Part shown: positions 16,184 through 24,796 of the stretch, one piece after another
Numbering within the stretch: the stretch's first letter is position 1
Layout: every line of letters begins with the position of its first letter
Assembly (NCBI GenBank): GCA_023428755.1
Contig: JAEYWX010000001.1
Coordinates: 310,001 to 374,000 of the forward strand
Direction: 5' to 3'
DNA length: 64,000 bases
From: Bacteroidota bacterium
GTDB taxonomy: Bacteria > Bacteroidota > Bacteroidia > Chitinophagales > Chitinophagaceae
Translations under genes and position numbers: made by a program
The notes under the pieces: model-generated
What the model saw: the letters and a program-made list of their open reading frames with translations, nothing else
The model's database searches: none
What the model was told of the DNA's origin: nothing

Positions 16184-17209
16184 TTATCTCTGCACCCTTC
16201 CACTACCATCACCTTTCATCAGGTCTTTTACTTCACCTAAGGTAGCATGATTAAGATCGCCGGGAATTGTATGTTTCAACGCACTTGCTGCCACACCAAA
16301 TTCAGCCGCTTCGCTCATTGGCATGCCGGTCACTAATCCGTAGATCAAACCGCTTGCAAATGAATCACCACTACCTACACGGTCAACAATACGCACATTG
16401 TATTTTTTAGTGTGATAGAAATCTGTGCCATTATATACCAATGCGCTCCAGCCATTATCACTTGCACTGTAGCTTTCTCTCAATGATGAAGCAACATATT
16501 TAAAATTAAATTTCGCCACCATTTGTTTCATGATATCCTGGAAACCATCGAGGTGTAATTCACCTTTTGTAACATCTGTATCACCGGGTTTAAAACCAAG
16601 TGTTGTTTCTGCATCTTCTTCGTTACCGATACATACATCCACCCATTGGCAGAGATGCGTCATTACTTTTTGTGCTTTTTCTTTACTCCACAATTTTTTA
16701 CGGTAGTTCAGGTCGATACTTGTAGTGATACCTTTTGCTTTCGCAGCTTTCAATGCAGCTTCAGTTAATGCAGCAGCTTTATCGCTCAATGCAGGTGTAA
16801 TACCTGTTGTATGAAACCAATCTGCACCATCAAAAATTTTATCCCAATCGAATTCGCTTGCTTCCACTTCTGCAATGGATGCACCTGCACGATCGTACAC
16901 TACCTGTGATGCACGCATTGAAGCACCTGTTTCGAGGAAGTAAATACCTAAACGATCACCACCTCTTGCAACAAACTGCGTATCTACACCATAACGACGT
17001 AAATGGTTAATGGCCGATTGACCAATAGGATTGTTGGGAACTTTAGAAACAAAGGTTCCGTTTAAACCATAGTTACATAATGCAGCAGAAACGTTTGCTT
17101 CACCACCACCATAGGTGATGTCAAATGTATCGGCCTGTACAAAACGTTTAAAATCGGGTGTTGACAAACGCAACATAATCTCTCCGAGGGTGACTACTTT
17201 CTTTGACAT
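16184..17209 (-). CDS. kdgK: 2-keto-3-deoxygluconate kinase (PfkB family)
   Basis: Protein of 341 aa. It phosphorylates KDG to KDPG with ATP in the cytoplasm. Evidence: VVTLGEIMLRLSTPDF start, the sugar-site TYGGGEANVSAALCNYG, IDLNYRKKLW, and the C-terminal PfkB signature DRVGSGDSFASGLIYGL (about residues 268-285) containing the catalytic Asp. Motifs are canonical, and I consider this the main KdgK of the pair. It is 33 bases after a second, divergent PfkB kinase, and precedes yhcH, eda and exuT in the same operon. Confidence 0.92.
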   Translation of the reverse strand: MSKKVVTLGEIMLRLSTPDFKRFVQADTFDITYGGGEANVSAALCNYGLNGTFVSKVPNNPIGQSAINHLRRYGVDTQFVARGGDRLGIYFLETGASMRASQVVYDRAGASIAEVEASEFDWDKIFDGADWFHTTGITPALSDKAAALTEAALKAAKAKGITTSIDLNYRKKLWSKEKAQKVMTHLCQWVDVCIGNEEDAETTLGFKPGDTDVTKGELHLDGFQDIMKQMVAKFNFKYVASSLRESYSASDNGWSALVYNGTDFYHTKKYNVRIVDRVGSGDSFASGLIYGLVTGMPMSEAAEFGVAASALKHTIPGDLNHATLGEVKDLMKGDGSGRVQR

Positions 17210-17242
17210 GTCAGTTGTTTTTAAAAACGAATAATTAAATAG

Positions 17243-18274
17243 TTATTGAATAGCTAGTTCAAATTTTGATTTTATCTGTTGAATATGTTCTATCGTATTT
17301 CTTGTTGAATCGCCTTTTTCGTGCAGCTTGGCAAAGGCAGCCGCTGCAGCAAAACCAATTACCTCCTGCAATACATGTTTTGATTTTAATCCGTAGATCA
17401 GTCCAGCCATAAAGCAATCACCACTGCCTACTTTATCTGCAATGGCATTTGTTGCAAACACCGGGCTTACTGCCTGCTCTTCTTTTGTATTCAGCGCTGC
17501 ATAGTAACGGATGTTGCCTGCGTCTGCATCAAAACGAAACGTGTTGGCAACCCATTTGCAATTCGGAAAGCGTTCAAAGATTTGCTGTGCCGTGTACGTC
17601 GCATGTTTTAAAAATACTTCCTGCGTGCGTGGCTGAATCAATGCTTCATCCACCAACACACCCAGTAATGTATTTGCTGCCCAGATATTGCCCATGATCA
17701 TATCGCAATACTTCACCAGGCCGGGCATAATTTCCCAAGGCTGTTTACCATATTTCCACAGCAGCGAACGGTAATTGAGATCAACTGAAATGGTAATGTT
17801 GCGTTGCGATGCGGCTTTTACTGCTTCAAGGCACAGTGCTGCAGCTTTTGCACTCACAGCAGGAGCTATTGCACTAAAATGAAACCATTCCACATCCTGC
17901 AAAATCTCATCCCAATTCACTACACCAATCTCAAGTGTGGAGAAGGCAGAATACTTGCGGTCAAATACGTTCTCCTCGCTCTTCATATCGGCGCCCTCTT
18001 TCAGATAATACAATCCAATACGTTCGCCGGAGAAGATGATGGGTGATGTGTCGATATTTTTTGATTGCAGAAACGAAATAATATCATGCGTAATAATATT
18101 ATCTGGCAAAGCCGTGCAATACTTCACCGGTTGCTGCCAGGTAGCCAATGCAGTGGCAACATTTAATTCAGCACCACCAACAAACACAGGCATCTGGTTG
18201 GTACGCAACCATTCGCCACCATTCGCAGGCGGTAACCGAAGTAATAATTCACCAAAGCAAAGTACTTTACCCAT
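17243..18274 (-). CDS. Second PfkB-family sugar-acid kinase, KdgK paralogue
   Basis: Protein of 343 aa, colinear with the neighbouring KdgK but clearly diverged: VLCFGELLLRLPPANGGEW, VFVGGAELNVATALATW, ISVDLNYRSLLWKYG and the catalytic-Asp signature DKVGSGDCFMAGLIYGL. All PfkB residues for ATP and the catalytic base are kept, so it should be active. The substrate may be KDG, a related keto-deoxy acid such as 2-keto-3-deoxygalactonate, or another uronate product. It is 3 bases from kduI and 33 from kdgK, so the two kinases come from one transcript. Tandem duplication followed by divergence is the simplest reading. Confidence 0.85.
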   Translation of the reverse strand: MGKVLCFGELLLRLPPANGGEWLRTNQMPVFVGGAELNVATALATWQQPVKYCTALPDNIITHDIISFLQSKNIDTSPIIFSGERIGLYYLKEGADMKSEENVFDRKYSAFSTLEIGVVNWDEILQDVEWFHFSAIAPAVSAKAAALCLEAVKAASQRNITISVDLNYRSLLWKYGKQPWEIMPGLVKYCDMIMGNIWAANTLLGVLVDEALIQPRTQEVFLKHATYTAQQIFERFPNCKWVANTFRFDADAGNIRYYAALNTKEEQAVSPVFATNAIADKVGSGDCFMAGLIYGLKSKHVLQEVIGFAAAAAFAKLHEKGDSTRNTIEHIQQIKSKFELAIQ

Positions 18275-18277
18275 CGT

Positions 18278-19183
18278 TTATTTCAATGTTGGAACCGGAG
18301 CAGGGTCCATATCTGTGTACACTAAATTTTCGCCTGCCATACCCCAAATAAATCCGTAGTTGGTTGTACCACAACCGTAGTGCGTGCTCCAGGGAGCAGA
18401 GATCACCGCTTCGTTGTTGGTCATCACCAAATGACGTGTTTCCATTGGATTACCCATGAAGTGGAACAAACGTTGACCTTCGGGTAAATCGAAGTACAGG
18501 TACACTTCCATTCTTCTTGTATGTGTGTGCGGCGGAATCGAATTCCATACGCTGCCGGGAGCAAGCACCGTTAAACCCATCACCAACTGACAGCTTCTGA
18601 TACCATGGAGGTGAATGTATTTATATACTGTACGTTTATTCGCTGTTTCTGCTGCACCCAATTCAACAGGCGATGCCTGTTCTTTTGTATACAATGTATT
18701 AGGATAGGTTGCATGTGCAGGTGCTGACAACAAATAAAACACCGCCGGATTTTTCTTTGATGCAGAAGTAAAACTTACTTTCTGTGTGCCTTTGCCGAGA
18801 TACAAACAGGAAAGTTTATCAAGGTTATACTTCTTACCATCGGCTGTTACTGTTCCTTTACCGCCAATATTTATGATGCCGAGTTCTCTTCTTTCTAAAA
18901 AGTACTCTGCTCTCAATTCGGGATGATTGGAAAGTGTGATAGCTTTTGCAACGGGTACTGCGCCACCTATGATAACACGATCATAATGCGAATACACAAG
19001 CTTCAGTTTATCGGCTACCATCAGATCCTTCACCAGAAAATTATCGATAAGCTGTTGTGTATTGAAATTTTTTGTTTCCTCCGGCCCAACTGCAAAACGT
19101 ATTTCCATATCGCCATCCATGTACGTGTTGCTGTTATAATCTTTCAATTGCTGAGCTGGAGCCTTTGCTTTTTTTGTTGCCAT
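18278..19183 (-). CDS. kduI: 5-keto-4-deoxyuronate isomerase
   Basis: Protein of 301 aa (family about 280; the extra residues are a Lys/Ala-rich N-terminus, MATKKAKAPAQQ). It isomerises 4-deoxy-L-threo-5-hexosulose uronate, the opened unsaturated galacturonate released by lyases and GH105, into 2,5-diketo-3-deoxygluconate. Evidence: the Zn site IPPHTHTRRMEVYLYFDL (two His and Glu) with the later His in SAPWSTHYGCGT, and FIWGMAGEN near the end. It lies 47 bases after kduD and directly before the PfkB paralogue. Confidence 0.95.
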   Translation of the reverse strand: MATKKAKAPAQQLKDYNSNTYMDGDMEIRFAVGPEETKNFNTQQLIDNFLVKDLMVADKLKLVYSHYDRVIIGGAVPVAKAITLSNHPELRAEYFLERRELGIINIGGKGTVTADGKKYNLDKLSCLYLGKGTQKVSFTSASKKNPAVFYLLSAPAHATYPNTLYTKEQASPVELGAAETANKRTVYKYIHLHGIRSCQLVMGLTVLAPGSVWNSIPPHTHTRRMEVYLYFDLPEGQRLFHFMGNPMETRHLVMTNNEAVISAPWSTHYGCGTTNYGFIWGMAGENLVYTDMDPAPVPTLK

Positions 19184-19230
19184 GACTTTCTTATTACTGT
19201 TGACTAATTACTATTACCTATCGGCTTTTC

Positions 19231-20001
19231 TTAACGCCCCATCCAACCACCATCAACAGTGAGGATAGTACCGTGCACATACGACGCTGCATTGGAGGAA
19301 AGAAATACCGTTGCTCCTTTGAAATCTTCTGTTTCGCCCCAACGTGCTGCCGGTATACGATCGAGAATCGATTTACTTCGTACAGGATCGTTGCGGAGTG
19401 CTTCTGTATTATCGGTAGAAATATAACCGGGTGCAATGCCATTTACATTGACACCTTTTGATCCCCATTCGTTGGCGAGTGCTTTCACCAAACTGGCCAA
19501 TGCGCCTTTGCTTGCTGCATAGCCGGGCACATTAATGCCGCCCTGAAAACTCAGTAACGAACAGGTGAAAATAATTTTACCGCTGCCTCTTTCAATCATA
19601 TGCTTGCCAATTTCTCTTGCCAACAAAAATGGCGCATCCAGATTGATGTTGAGTACACGATCCCAATATTCATCGGGATGCTCAGCAGCAGGAGCACGCA
19701 TAATGGTTCCTGCATTGTTGATGAGGATATCAATGTTACTGTTCTCTGCTTTTACTTTTGTTACAAATGCATACAGACTTTCCCTGCTCGACAGGTCGGC
19801 CTGGTAGGCTTTGAATGAACGACCCAATGCTGTTACTTCTTTTTCAACAGCACTGCCACTCAGTTCAAGTGATGCAGATACGCCGATAATATCAGCCCCG
19901 GCTTCTGCTAAACCAAGTGCCATTGCTTTTCCTATGCCTTTGTTACATCCTGTAACCAAAGCTGTTTTTCCTTTCAAACTAAATTGATCAATTATACTCA
20001 T
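19231..20001 (-). CDS. kduD: 2-deoxy-D-gluconate 3-dehydrogenase / 2,5-diketo-3-deoxygluconate reductase (SDR)
   Basis: Protein of 256 aa, a classical short-chain dehydrogenase: the NAD-binding loop TGCNKGIGKAMALGLAEAGA (residues about 17-36), NNAGTI, the Ser of TCSLLSFQGGI, the catalytic YAASKGALA, and the C-terminal VDGGWMGR tail usual for KduD. It reduces 2,5-diketo-3-deoxygluconate to KDG in the cytoplasm. It begins 6 bases after uxaC and is followed by kduI, so the unsaturated branch genes are adjacent. The related reactions of fructuronate or mannonate reduction cannot be excluded and would help supply UxuA. Confidence 0.92.
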   Translation of the reverse strand: MSIIDQFSLKGKTALVTGCNKGIGKAMALGLAEAGADIIGVSASLELSGSAVEKEVTALGRSFKAYQADLSSRESLYAFVTKVKAENSNIDILINNAGTIMRAPAAEHPDEYWDRVLNINLDAPFLLAREIGKHMIERGSGKIIFTCSLLSFQGGINVPGYAASKGALASLVKALANEWGSKGVNVNGIAPGYISTDNTEALRNDPVRSKSILDRIPAARWGETEDFKGATVFLSSNAASYVHGTILTVDGGWMGR

Positions 20002-20007
20002 ATTATG

Positions 20008-21450
20008 TTATGCGATACTGTTTGCAGTGGTTGGAGCAGCATCTAAATACTGCAGGTTAAAATATGTTTTTGCGTTGTTGTAACAAATATCCTGAATAGT
20101 GTTGCCGATTAGTTCGATATCATTTGGTAATTCACCATTCTCCACTTCTTCGCCGTACATGTTACAAAGTATGCGACGGAAATATTCGTGTCGTGGAAAC
20201 GAAAGAAAACTTCTGCTATCGGTCAACATACCAACAAAGCGACTGAGTAAACCCATGTTGCTGAGTGCATTGATCTGTTTGGTCATGCCATCTTTCTGAT
20301 CAAGGAACCACCAGCCACTTCCCCATTGTACTTTACCTGCCACAGAACCATCGTTGAAGTTACCGATCATAGTCGCAAACAATTCATTATCGGCAGGATT
20401 CAAATTATAAATAATGGTCTTTGCCAGTTTATCATTACTGTCTAACCGGTTTAAGAATTTTGATAAAGCTCTTGCCTGAGAGAAATCGCCGATGCTGTCC
20501 CAGCCTGTATCAGGACCCAACTGTTGCAACATGCGGCTGTTGTTGTTCCGCAATGCACCGAGATGGTATTGTTGTACCCATCCTTTTTCATGATCCCATT
20601 CAGCAAAGATCACCAGCATGGCGCTCTTAAACTTTTTCTTTTCTTCCAATGATAAATTACCTCCACTGCGCACTTGAGCAAAAATACCAACGATCTCTGT
20701 TTGGGTATAATCTTCTGCATAGATCTCTTCCAGTCCATGATCCGATACTGCACAACCATTCGCTGCAAAATAATCATGACGCTTTTTCAACGCCGCTAAA
20801 TAATCGTTGAAGGTGCTGATGGAAGTATCAGCCGCTTTTTCCAATAAGGTGAGATAGTTGTTGAAGCTGATGGTATCATCTACATTCATTGCTTTATCCG
20901 GACGGAAAGCAGGATTCATTTTGGTGAAGCCGCCTTGTGCCCGGTGTTGCTGGTGATATTTGAGATCATCCACCGGATCATCGGTAGTGCAGATCAATTT
21001 CACATTCATCTGTTGCAACAATCCTTGTACACTATGCGATGCATGTTGCAATTGAGCCGTAGCATCATCATAAATAGGTTTGGCACTGTTTGCATTCAAT
21101 ACTTCGTGAATGTTGAAGTAGCGTTGCAATTCCAGGTGTGTCCAGTGATACAATGGATTACGCAACGTGTAAGGAACAGTAGCTGCCCATTGTTCAAACT
21201 TTTCCCAATCGTTGGCGTTACCGGTAATAAATTTTTCATTGATACCGTTGGTACGCATAGCTCTCCATTTGTAATGATCGCCATACAACCACACCTGCGT
21301 CAGGTTCTCGAAATTGATATTGTTCGCCACCTGGTCGGGAAGCAGGTGATTGTGATAATCAATAATGGGCATTTGCTTCGCATACTCATGATAGAGTTGC
21401 TCGGCTGTTTTATTGTGCAACAAAAAATTGTCGTCTAAGAACTTTTTCAT
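20008..21450 (-). CDS. uxaC: Uronate (glucuronate/galacturonate) isomerase
   Basis: Protein of 480 aa (family about 470). It interconverts galacturonate and tagaturonate, and glucuronate and fructuronate, in the cytoplasm. Evidence: the N-terminal metal-site PIIDYHNHLLPDQ (HxH), NLTQVWLYGDHYKWRAMR, WTHLELQRYF, LICTTDDPVDDLKYH, MLTDSRSFLSFPRHEYFRR and AKTYFNLQY near the C-terminus. It is 93 bases after uxaA and 6 before kduD. With uxaB and uxaA it forms the full saturated galacturonate branch. Confidence 0.96.
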   Translation of the reverse strand: MKKFLDDNFLLHNKTAEQLYHEYAKQMPIIDYHNHLLPDQVANNINFENLTQVWLYGDHYKWRAMRTNGINEKFITGNANDWEKFEQWAATVPYTLRNPLYHWTHLELQRYFNIHEVLNANSAKPIYDDATAQLQHASHSVQGLLQQMNVKLICTTDDPVDDLKYHQQHRAQGGFTKMNPAFRPDKAMNVDDTISFNNYLTLLEKAADTSISTFNDYLAALKKRHDYFAANGCAVSDHGLEEIYAEDYTQTEIVGIFAQVRSGGNLSLEEKKKFKSAMLVIFAEWDHEKGWVQQYHLGALRNNNSRMLQQLGPDTGWDSIGDFSQARALSKFLNRLDSNDKLAKTIIYNLNPADNELFATMIGNFNDGSVAGKVQWGSGWWFLDQKDGMTKQINALSNMGLLSRFVGMLTDSRSFLSFPRHEYFRRILCNMYGEEVENGELPNDIELIGNTIQDICYNNAKTYFNLQYLDAAPTTANSIA

Positions 21451-21543
21451 TTCAAAAAATTGATGCGTTCATTTTTATTTTCTGTCTGGTATTCGTCCAA
21501 CGAGGACGTTTGATGTGCGTACCTATCACTTCGTAACTCGTAC

Positions 21544-23193
21544 TTACAGACTCACGCCACGTTTCCATGGAATGAAATCATCCTGGTTCAGCAACACAGC
21601 TTTTGGTGTTACCTCTCCACTTGCTGCTTTAATACAATATTCAAGAATAGCTTCACCCATTTCTTCAATTGTCTTTTCACCTTCAATCACCGGGCCGCAA
21701 TCAATATCAATGATATCGTTCATGCGTTTGGTGAGATTACTGTTGGTTGAAACTTTAATAGTAGGACAAACGGGATTGCCTGTTGGTGTACCCAAGCCTG
21801 TTGTGAATAGGATCAATGTAGCGCCACTTGCCGCTTTGCCTGTTGTTGCTTCCACATCGTTACCCGGCGTGCATACCAAACTCAAGCCCGGTTTTGTAGC
21901 AGGTTCCGTATAATCCAATACATCCACCACTGGAGAAGTGCCGCCTTTCTTGGCAGCACCTGCACTTTTAATTGCATCGGTTATTAATCCATCTTTAATA
22001 TTACCGGGCGAAGGATTCATGTGAAAACCTGAACCAACTTTTACAGCCTGATCGTTATACGCTGTCATTAAATGAATGAACTTCTCTGCACTTTCTTTTT
22101 CTTTTGTACGATCGATGAGTTCCTGCTCAACGCCACACAACTCCGGAAATTCAGCTAATAAAATTTTACCTCCCAATGCTACAACAAGATCAGATGTATA
22201 ACCAACAGCTGGATTTGCTGAGATACCGCTGAATCCATCGCTGCCACCACACTTCACACCAATACAAAGTTTATCGAGTGATGCAGGTTGTCGCTCCAAT
22301 TTGTTGATCTCGATCAATCCTTCAAATGTTTTACGTATTGCTTCAGCAATTAATTGCTCTTCGCTTTGCGATTGCTGTTGTTCAAAAACATAAATCGGCT
22401 TATCGAAATTGGGATTATGTTGCTTCAGATCATTCTTAAAATCCTGAACCTGCAAATTCTGGCAACCTAAACTCAACACGGTTACACCACCCACATTTGG
22501 ATGATCGGCATAAGCTGCTAATAATTTACTCAACACAGCTGCATCCTGACGAATACCGCCACAACCTCCTTGATGATTCAAAAACTTAATACCATCTACA
22601 TTTTTAAATGGACGAAGCCCCTTCCCAGCCTCCCCCGAAGGGGGAGGAGTGAGACTCAGCGATTGTAAGTCTTCTCCTTTTTTATACGCTTCCAGCAATG
22701 ATTTTGTATACGATTTATATTTTTCCGTTACTGCATAACCTAATTCGTTATGCATGGCTTCACGAATTACATCCAGGTTTCTGTTCTCGCAAAAAACAGT
22801 TGGAATAAACAGCCAGTAGTTGGCAGTACCCACACGTCCATCGCTGCGATGATAGCCATTAAATGTTCGTCCCTGAAATTTTGATACATCGGGCGCCTGC
22901 CATTGGTAGTGTGATGGTCTGTAAGAGAATGGCTGTGCTGCATGTTTTACGTTGGCAGTGGTCATCAACCCGCCTTGCGGTATTGCAGTTTGTGCTTTGC
23001 CAACCAACACACCATACATGATCACCTCATCACCTGCCTGCATATCATGTTCAAAAAATTTATGCTTCGCATCAATATTATCCTGCAATACATATTCATT
23101 TCCACCGAAGGAAATGATTTCTCCTTTCTTCAAATTGGTCAATGCAACAATCACATTGTCCGTTGGATGTACTTTTAAAACTTTATGCTTCAT
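21544..23193 (-). CDS. uxaA: Altronate dehydratase, with a repeat palindrome read through in frame
   Basis: Protein of 549 aa. It dehydrates D-altronate to KDG; the family uses an Fe-dependent site. Residues about 1-95 are the SAF domain (VLKVHPTDNVIVAL, DEVIMYGVLVGKA), and the remainder is the UxaA large domain (GYHRSDGRVGTANYWLFIPT, FLNHQGGCGGIRQDA, KCGGSDGFSGISANPAVG, ETPELCG-like EFPELCGVEQELIDR, FTTGLGTPTGNPVCPTIKV). Between them, at about residues 178-197, the segment LTPPPSGEAGKGLRPFKN is encoded by one of the GC-rich palindromes of this window; it lies in a surface linker by my reading. It overlaps uxaB by 11 bases. It is also a conceivable stand-in for the missing L-fuconate dehydratase. 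Confidence 0.94.
   Translation of the reverse strand: MKHKVLKVHPTDNVIVALTNLKKGEIISFGGNEYVLQDNIDAKHKFFEHDMQAGDEVIMYGVLVGKAQTAIPQGGLMTTANVKHAAQPFSYRPSHYQWQAPDVSKFQGRTFNGYHRSDGRVGTANYWLFIPTVFCENRNLDVIREAMHNELGYAVTEKYKSYTKSLLEAYKKGEDLQSLSLTPPPSGEAGKGLRPFKNVDGIKFLNHQGGCGGIRQDAAVLSKLLAAYADHPNVGGVTVLSLGCQNLQVQDFKNDLKQHNPNFDKPIYVFEQQQSQSEEQLIAEAIRKTFEGLIEINKLERQPASLDKLCIGVKCGGSDGFSGISANPAVGYTSDLVVALGGKILLAEFPELCGVEQELIDRTKEKESAEKFIHLMTAYNDQAVKVGSGFHMNPSPGNIKDGLITDAIKSAGAAKKGGTSPVVDVLDYTEPATKPGLSLVCTPGNDVEATTGKAASGATLILFTTGLGTPTGNPVCPTIKVSTNSNLTKRMNDIIDIDCGPVIEGEKTIEEMGEAILEYCIKAASGEVTPKAVLLNQDDFIPWKRGVSL
22613..22652 (+). repeat. Interspersed GC-rich palindrome, copy 3, inside uxaA
   Basis: cgaagCCCCTTCCCAGCCTCCCCCgaaGGGGGAGGagtg: an 8-bp stem (CCTCCCCC at 22629-22636, GGGGGAGG at 22640-22647) with a 3-base loop. 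It sits inside the uxaA reading frame without breaking it and is translated on the minus strand as Pro/Gly-rich LTPPPSGEAGKG. Confidence 0.8.
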
Positions 23194-24724
23194 TACTCTC
23201 TACTTTATCTCTGCTGGTTTGATATTCTTTTACTGTGGCTGCAACTCCCTGCTCCATCATACTGTTTAAATACGATTGCACAGCATATGCAAAGCCGGTT
23301 AATGTTGTAAGATCTGTTCCCCACAGTTGTGTATTGCTCAAAGCAGCTTTTGCCACATCTGTTGGTTTTGTTTTTTTCCATAACTGGTGGAAGTAACCGG
23401 CATGTTCATCCTGTACCGGGTATGCTACACCGTTAGCCTCTCCATAATAGGTGCCGCTTTCACTCGGTTCACATTTCATAAATAAAAGGTAAGCGGCAAA
23501 TCCCAATGCCATTGAGCCGGGAACATACAGATCCTGTTCAAAATGCCGGAGCAGTAAAGGTATGTTACGCATTCGCATTTTGTGCGAATAATTTAATGTA
23601 ATACTGATCCATTTATGATCAATGAACGGGTTGCGAAACCGATCGAGAACGTTTCCGGAAAACTCTCTTGCTTCCAGTACAGAAATTTTTTCGTTGCTTA
23701 CGCATGGTGCAATTTCATGATGCATCAGATCATACACGTACAAGCCGAAAGCCTTATCTGCCATCGCTTCTTTTACGGTTTCAAAGCCTGCAAGAAAAGC
23801 AATGCCGCAGGAAAAGGTATGTGTTCCGTTTAATAAACGAAGTTTTAATTCCCGTTGTTTGTTGATGTCATTTGTAATAACAATTCCCTTATCTGCTTCA
23901 GCAAACGTTAGTACGTCTTTTACTTTTGGATTGGCTGCTTCAATGGCCCACAAACTGTATGGTTCGCTCATGATCATCAACTCATCTGTATACCCCAGCT
24001 TTGCTTCCGTTTCTTTTTGCTGCGATGAAGGAAGTTTACCGGGCACAATCCGGTCAACAAGTGAATTACAAAAACAGTTTGCATTTTCGAGCCAGTCAAT
24101 AAATGCATAATCAGCATTATTTAAATGCGCCAGTTCCATAATGATCGACTGCAACTTGGTTCCATTATCTGTTATGAGTTCAGTTGGAACAATTACCATT
24201 CCTTTGGTAACATCGCCGTTGAATGCTTTGTAGCGTTCATGCAAAAACGCTAGCAGTTTCCCGGGAAACGAAACCGGTGGCGTGCCTGTTATTTTATCAT
24301 CTTCCACCAACACAATTCCTACTTCCGTTGTATTAGAAATAACAACTTCCATTACAGGGTTCGATGCGCAGTCTAATATCTGCTGCCATTGCGATTTCGC
24401 CGAAAGAACACGGCTGATCGATGCATTGATGATGTACTCTTCCGTCATTTTTTGCTGACGGATACCTTTTATACAATGTGTAAATAATCCATCCTGTACA
24501 CTGTATCCGTCCGTATCGCCGCTGTCAGTTGATTTTACAACCACCACTCTGCCGTTGAACAGTCCTTGCTTGTTGGCTTTGTCAATATAATAATCCGGCA
24601 GACCTCGTAACAGTACGCCTGTTCCAAACTGCAGTACTTTTTCAGGTAGCGTAAACAGCGCTTCCGCAGGTGTTGATTGCACTACGCCGTTAAGTTGTGA
24701 TAATGTTTGTTTCGATAATTGCAT
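23183..24724 (-). CDS. uxaB: Tagaturonate reductase (altronate oxidoreductase)
   Basis: Protein of 513 aa (family about 480-500). It reduces D-tagaturonate to D-altronate with NADH. Evidence: the N-terminal Rossmann region EKVLQFGTGVLLRGLPDYY, VVVVKSTDSGDTDGY, VISNTTEVGI, the conserved PGKLPSSQQ region of the mannitol-dehydrogenase family, EPYSLWAIE and LRLLNGTHTFSCG (with the catalytic Lys/Asn/His area). It is the first of the uxaB-uxaA-uxaC series, 72 bases after a pectinesterase gene. UxuB-type fructuronate reductase activity is possible but unproven. Confidence 0.94.
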   Translation of the reverse strand: MQLSKQTLSQLNGVVQSTPAEALFTLPEKVLQFGTGVLLRGLPDYYIDKANKQGLFNGRVVVVKSTDSGDTDGYSVQDGLFTHCIKGIRQQKMTEEYIINASISRVLSAKSQWQQILDCASNPVMEVVISNTTEVGIVLVEDDKITGTPPVSFPGKLLAFLHERYKAFNGDVTKGMVIVPTELITDNGTKLQSIIMELAHLNNADYAFIDWLENANCFCNSLVDRIVPGKLPSSQQKETEAKLGYTDELMIMSEPYSLWAIEAANPKVKDVLTFAEADKGIVITNDINKQRELKLRLLNGTHTFSCGIAFLAGFETVKEAMADKAFGLYVYDLMHHEIAPCVSNEKISVLEAREFSGNVLDRFRNPFIDHKWISITLNYSHKMRMRNIPLLLRHFEQDLYVPGSMALGFAAYLLFMKCEPSESGTYYGEANGVAYPVQDEHAGYFHQLWKKTKPTDVAKAALSNTQLWGTDLTTLTGFAYAVQSYLNSMMEQGVAATVKEYQTSRDKVESNEA

Positions 24725-24796
24725 CTTACTTACTCTTTAAAATTTTATTGAACAGATATGATGTAGCCGTTTTTATACATCACTCTGTTCAGTTGA

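Noticed and set aside
20935..21438. 167-codon frame antisense to uxaC
   Set aside because: Lies wholly within a well-supported enzyme gene, with no family motif; a shadow frame.
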